DNA from: Desulfovibrio litoralis DSM 11393
Lineage (GTDB): Bacteria > Desulfobacterota > Desulfovibrionia > Desulfovibrionales > Desulfovibrionaceae
Direction of reading: 5' to 3'
Assembly: GCF_900143255.1 (NCBI RefSeq)
Contig: NZ_FRDI01000003.1
Location: 210,641-274,640, forward strand
DNA: 64,000 nt
The notes beneath the pieces were generated by a model. It worked only from the letters and a program-made list of their open reading frames with translations. It was not told the DNA's origin and searched no databases. The position numbers and the translations under genes were made by a program. Each line of letters begins with the position of its first letter. Within the stretch, counting starts at the first letter, position 1. Of the stretch, positions 63,336 through 64,000 are shown piece after piece.

Positions 63336-63842
63336 CTATTTCAATTTACTTGCCGCTTCTTCAACAGCCTGCTTAAATTCTTTTCTAGTGGATTTGATTT
63401 TATCAGCCAACTTGTCATCTTTTAAAGCCAAGATTTGTGCCGCCAACCAAGCCGCGTTTTTAGCACCCGCCTTATCTAAAGCCACAGTCGCAACAGGAAA
63501 ACCCGGAGGCATCATCACCGTTGCCAAAAGTGCGTCCATTCCGTTTAAAGGCGAGGCGTTTAGGGGAATTCCAATCACGGGCTTAATGGTTTTTGCCGCT
63601 ACTGCACCGGCTAAATGAGCCGCCATTCCCGCCGCACAAATATAAACCTGACAATTATTTTGTTCAAGTTCATTAATTAAATCGGCGGTGCGTTCAGGGG
63701 TGCGGTGTGCGGAAGTAATTGTAAAAAAGTATGGAATATCAAGCTGATTTAAAATTTCCGTGCAAGGACGAACTAAAGCTTCGTCAGACGCACTACCCAT
63801 AAAAATTGCTACTTTCGCATGTTGTTTAGTATTTTTAGTCAT
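63336..63842 (-). CDS. purE: N5-carboxyaminoimidazole ribonucleotide mutase PurE
   Basis: Purine synthesis step converting N5-CAIR to CAIR. 168 residues of class I Pur[21 protein letters not shown], the catalytic His in [33 protein letters not shown] and [19 protein letters not shown] followed by [24 protein letters not shown] precedes the ATG. Thirteen bases upstream ends an unidentified gene on the same strand, so the two are probably co-transcribed. Confidence 0.94.
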   Translation of the reverse strand: MTKNTKQHAKVAIFMGSASDEALVRPCTEILNQLDIPYFFTITSAHRTPERTADLINELEQNNCQVYICAAGMAAHLAGAVAAKTIKPVIGIPLNASPLNGMDALLATVMMPPGFPVATVALDKAGAKNAAWLAAQILALKDDKLADKIKSTRKEFKQAVEEAASKLK

Positions 63843-63855
63843 ATTTTTTTGTCCT

Positions 63856-64000
63856 TTATTTTTGTGGTTTGCTTACAATAATTCTTCCTGGCTCACTCGT
63901 ATCATCAATATGAAAACCAAATTCTTTTAATCTATATCGCAAATCTATGCTATCCCCTAAACAACAAAATTTATATTTTAAGCCTAGTTTTCTAGCAATA
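63856..64000 (-). CDS. Unknown protein, C-terminal end only
   Basis: An open minus-strand frame enters from the right edge and ends at TAA 63858-63856, giving the last 47 residues (IARKLGLKYKFCCLGDSIDL then RLKEFGFHIDDTSEPGRIIV, ending SKPQK). It is too short to assign. It runs into purE with a 13-base gap, so the partial gene and purE likely share a transcript. Confidence 0.6.
   Translation of the reverse strand, partial: IARKLGLKYKFCCLGDSIDLRYRLKEFGFHIDDTSEPGRIIVSKPQK

Noticed and set aside
1..64000. rRNA, tRNA, CRISPR, prophage or IS transposase genes
   Set aside because: None recognised on either strand; the six repeat copies carry no transposase.

Overview
The window is 64 kb of an AT-rich, gene-dense bacterial chromosome. 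No rRNA, tRNA, CRISPR array, phage module or transposase gene was recognised. The gene set points to a Gram-negative anaerobe, most likely a low-GC member of the Desulfovibrionales: an Lrp/AsnC-type siroheme decarboxylase of the alternative haem route, hemL beside the anaerobic cobalamin gene cbiG, a UbiD decarboxylase back to back with a geranylgeranyl-reductase-like flavoprotein, a citramalate synthase, HDOD and bifunctional-nuclease proteins, and a pseudaminic-acid module. This placement is inference from gene content; no marker RNA is present.

Layout. 0-4 kb: a polar amino-acid ABC importer (binding protein, permease, ATPase, permease) on the minus strand, after a truncated unknown gene at the edge. 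4-6.6 kb: a minus-strand cluster of DnaJ-like, YkgJ-like, CoA-binding and RsmG genes. 6.7-14.8 kb: a plus-strand housekeeping run (fabD, an orphan LolD-type ATPase, murA, a metallo-hydrolase, a class V aminotransferase, an unknown Cys/His protein, murI, era). 15-21 kb: a membrane zinc-finger protein, dnaK, and the divergent flavoprotein/ubiD pair. 21-27.7 kb: a large hybrid sensor kinase, an AI-2E-type exporter, an FMN reductase and nadD. 28-30.6 kb: a PseG-PseH fusion and PseI (pseudaminic acid). 30.8-32.8 kb: two oligopeptide ABC ATPases without permeases. 33-34.7 kb: a radical SAM gene overlapping a small metal-binding protein gene, next to a ModE-type regulator. 34.9-38.6 kb: cimA, an unknown gene and rpsF-rpsR-rplI. 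38.8-48.4 kb: a lipoprotein, cvpA, mazG, recR, hemL-cbiG, radA and the siroheme decarboxylase. 48.4-64 kb: an EamA exporter, a hydrolase-fold protein lacking its nucleophile, miaB-bfn-php, three tandem MORN-like secreted proteins, rimO, a PAS histidine kinase, HDOD and HD proteins, icd and purE.

The main non-genic structure is a family of six dispersed intergenic elements at about 8.6, 21.2, 30.7, 32.9, 45.4 and 49.4 kb. They share imperfect terminal inverted repeats (GAGACTATTGCA at one end, the complement of CAATGGTCTT at the other), several internal hairpins and no coding capacity. Four copies are flanked by perfect 5-bp direct repeats (ATTTA, GAAAT, GATTA, TATTT). They behave like MITEs and are the best candidate here for an undescribed element. 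They sit directly against gene ends: two stop codons overlap element ends, and two falsely long ORFs begin inside copies.

Several starts were moved inward from the longest ORF because a Shine-Dalgarno sequence and family length favour it (rsmG, murA, nadD, the OppF-type ATPase, the HMA protein, the ModE-type regulator, rpsR, the siroheme decarboxylase, the HD protein). All function calls are from reading the sequence; no database search was run.
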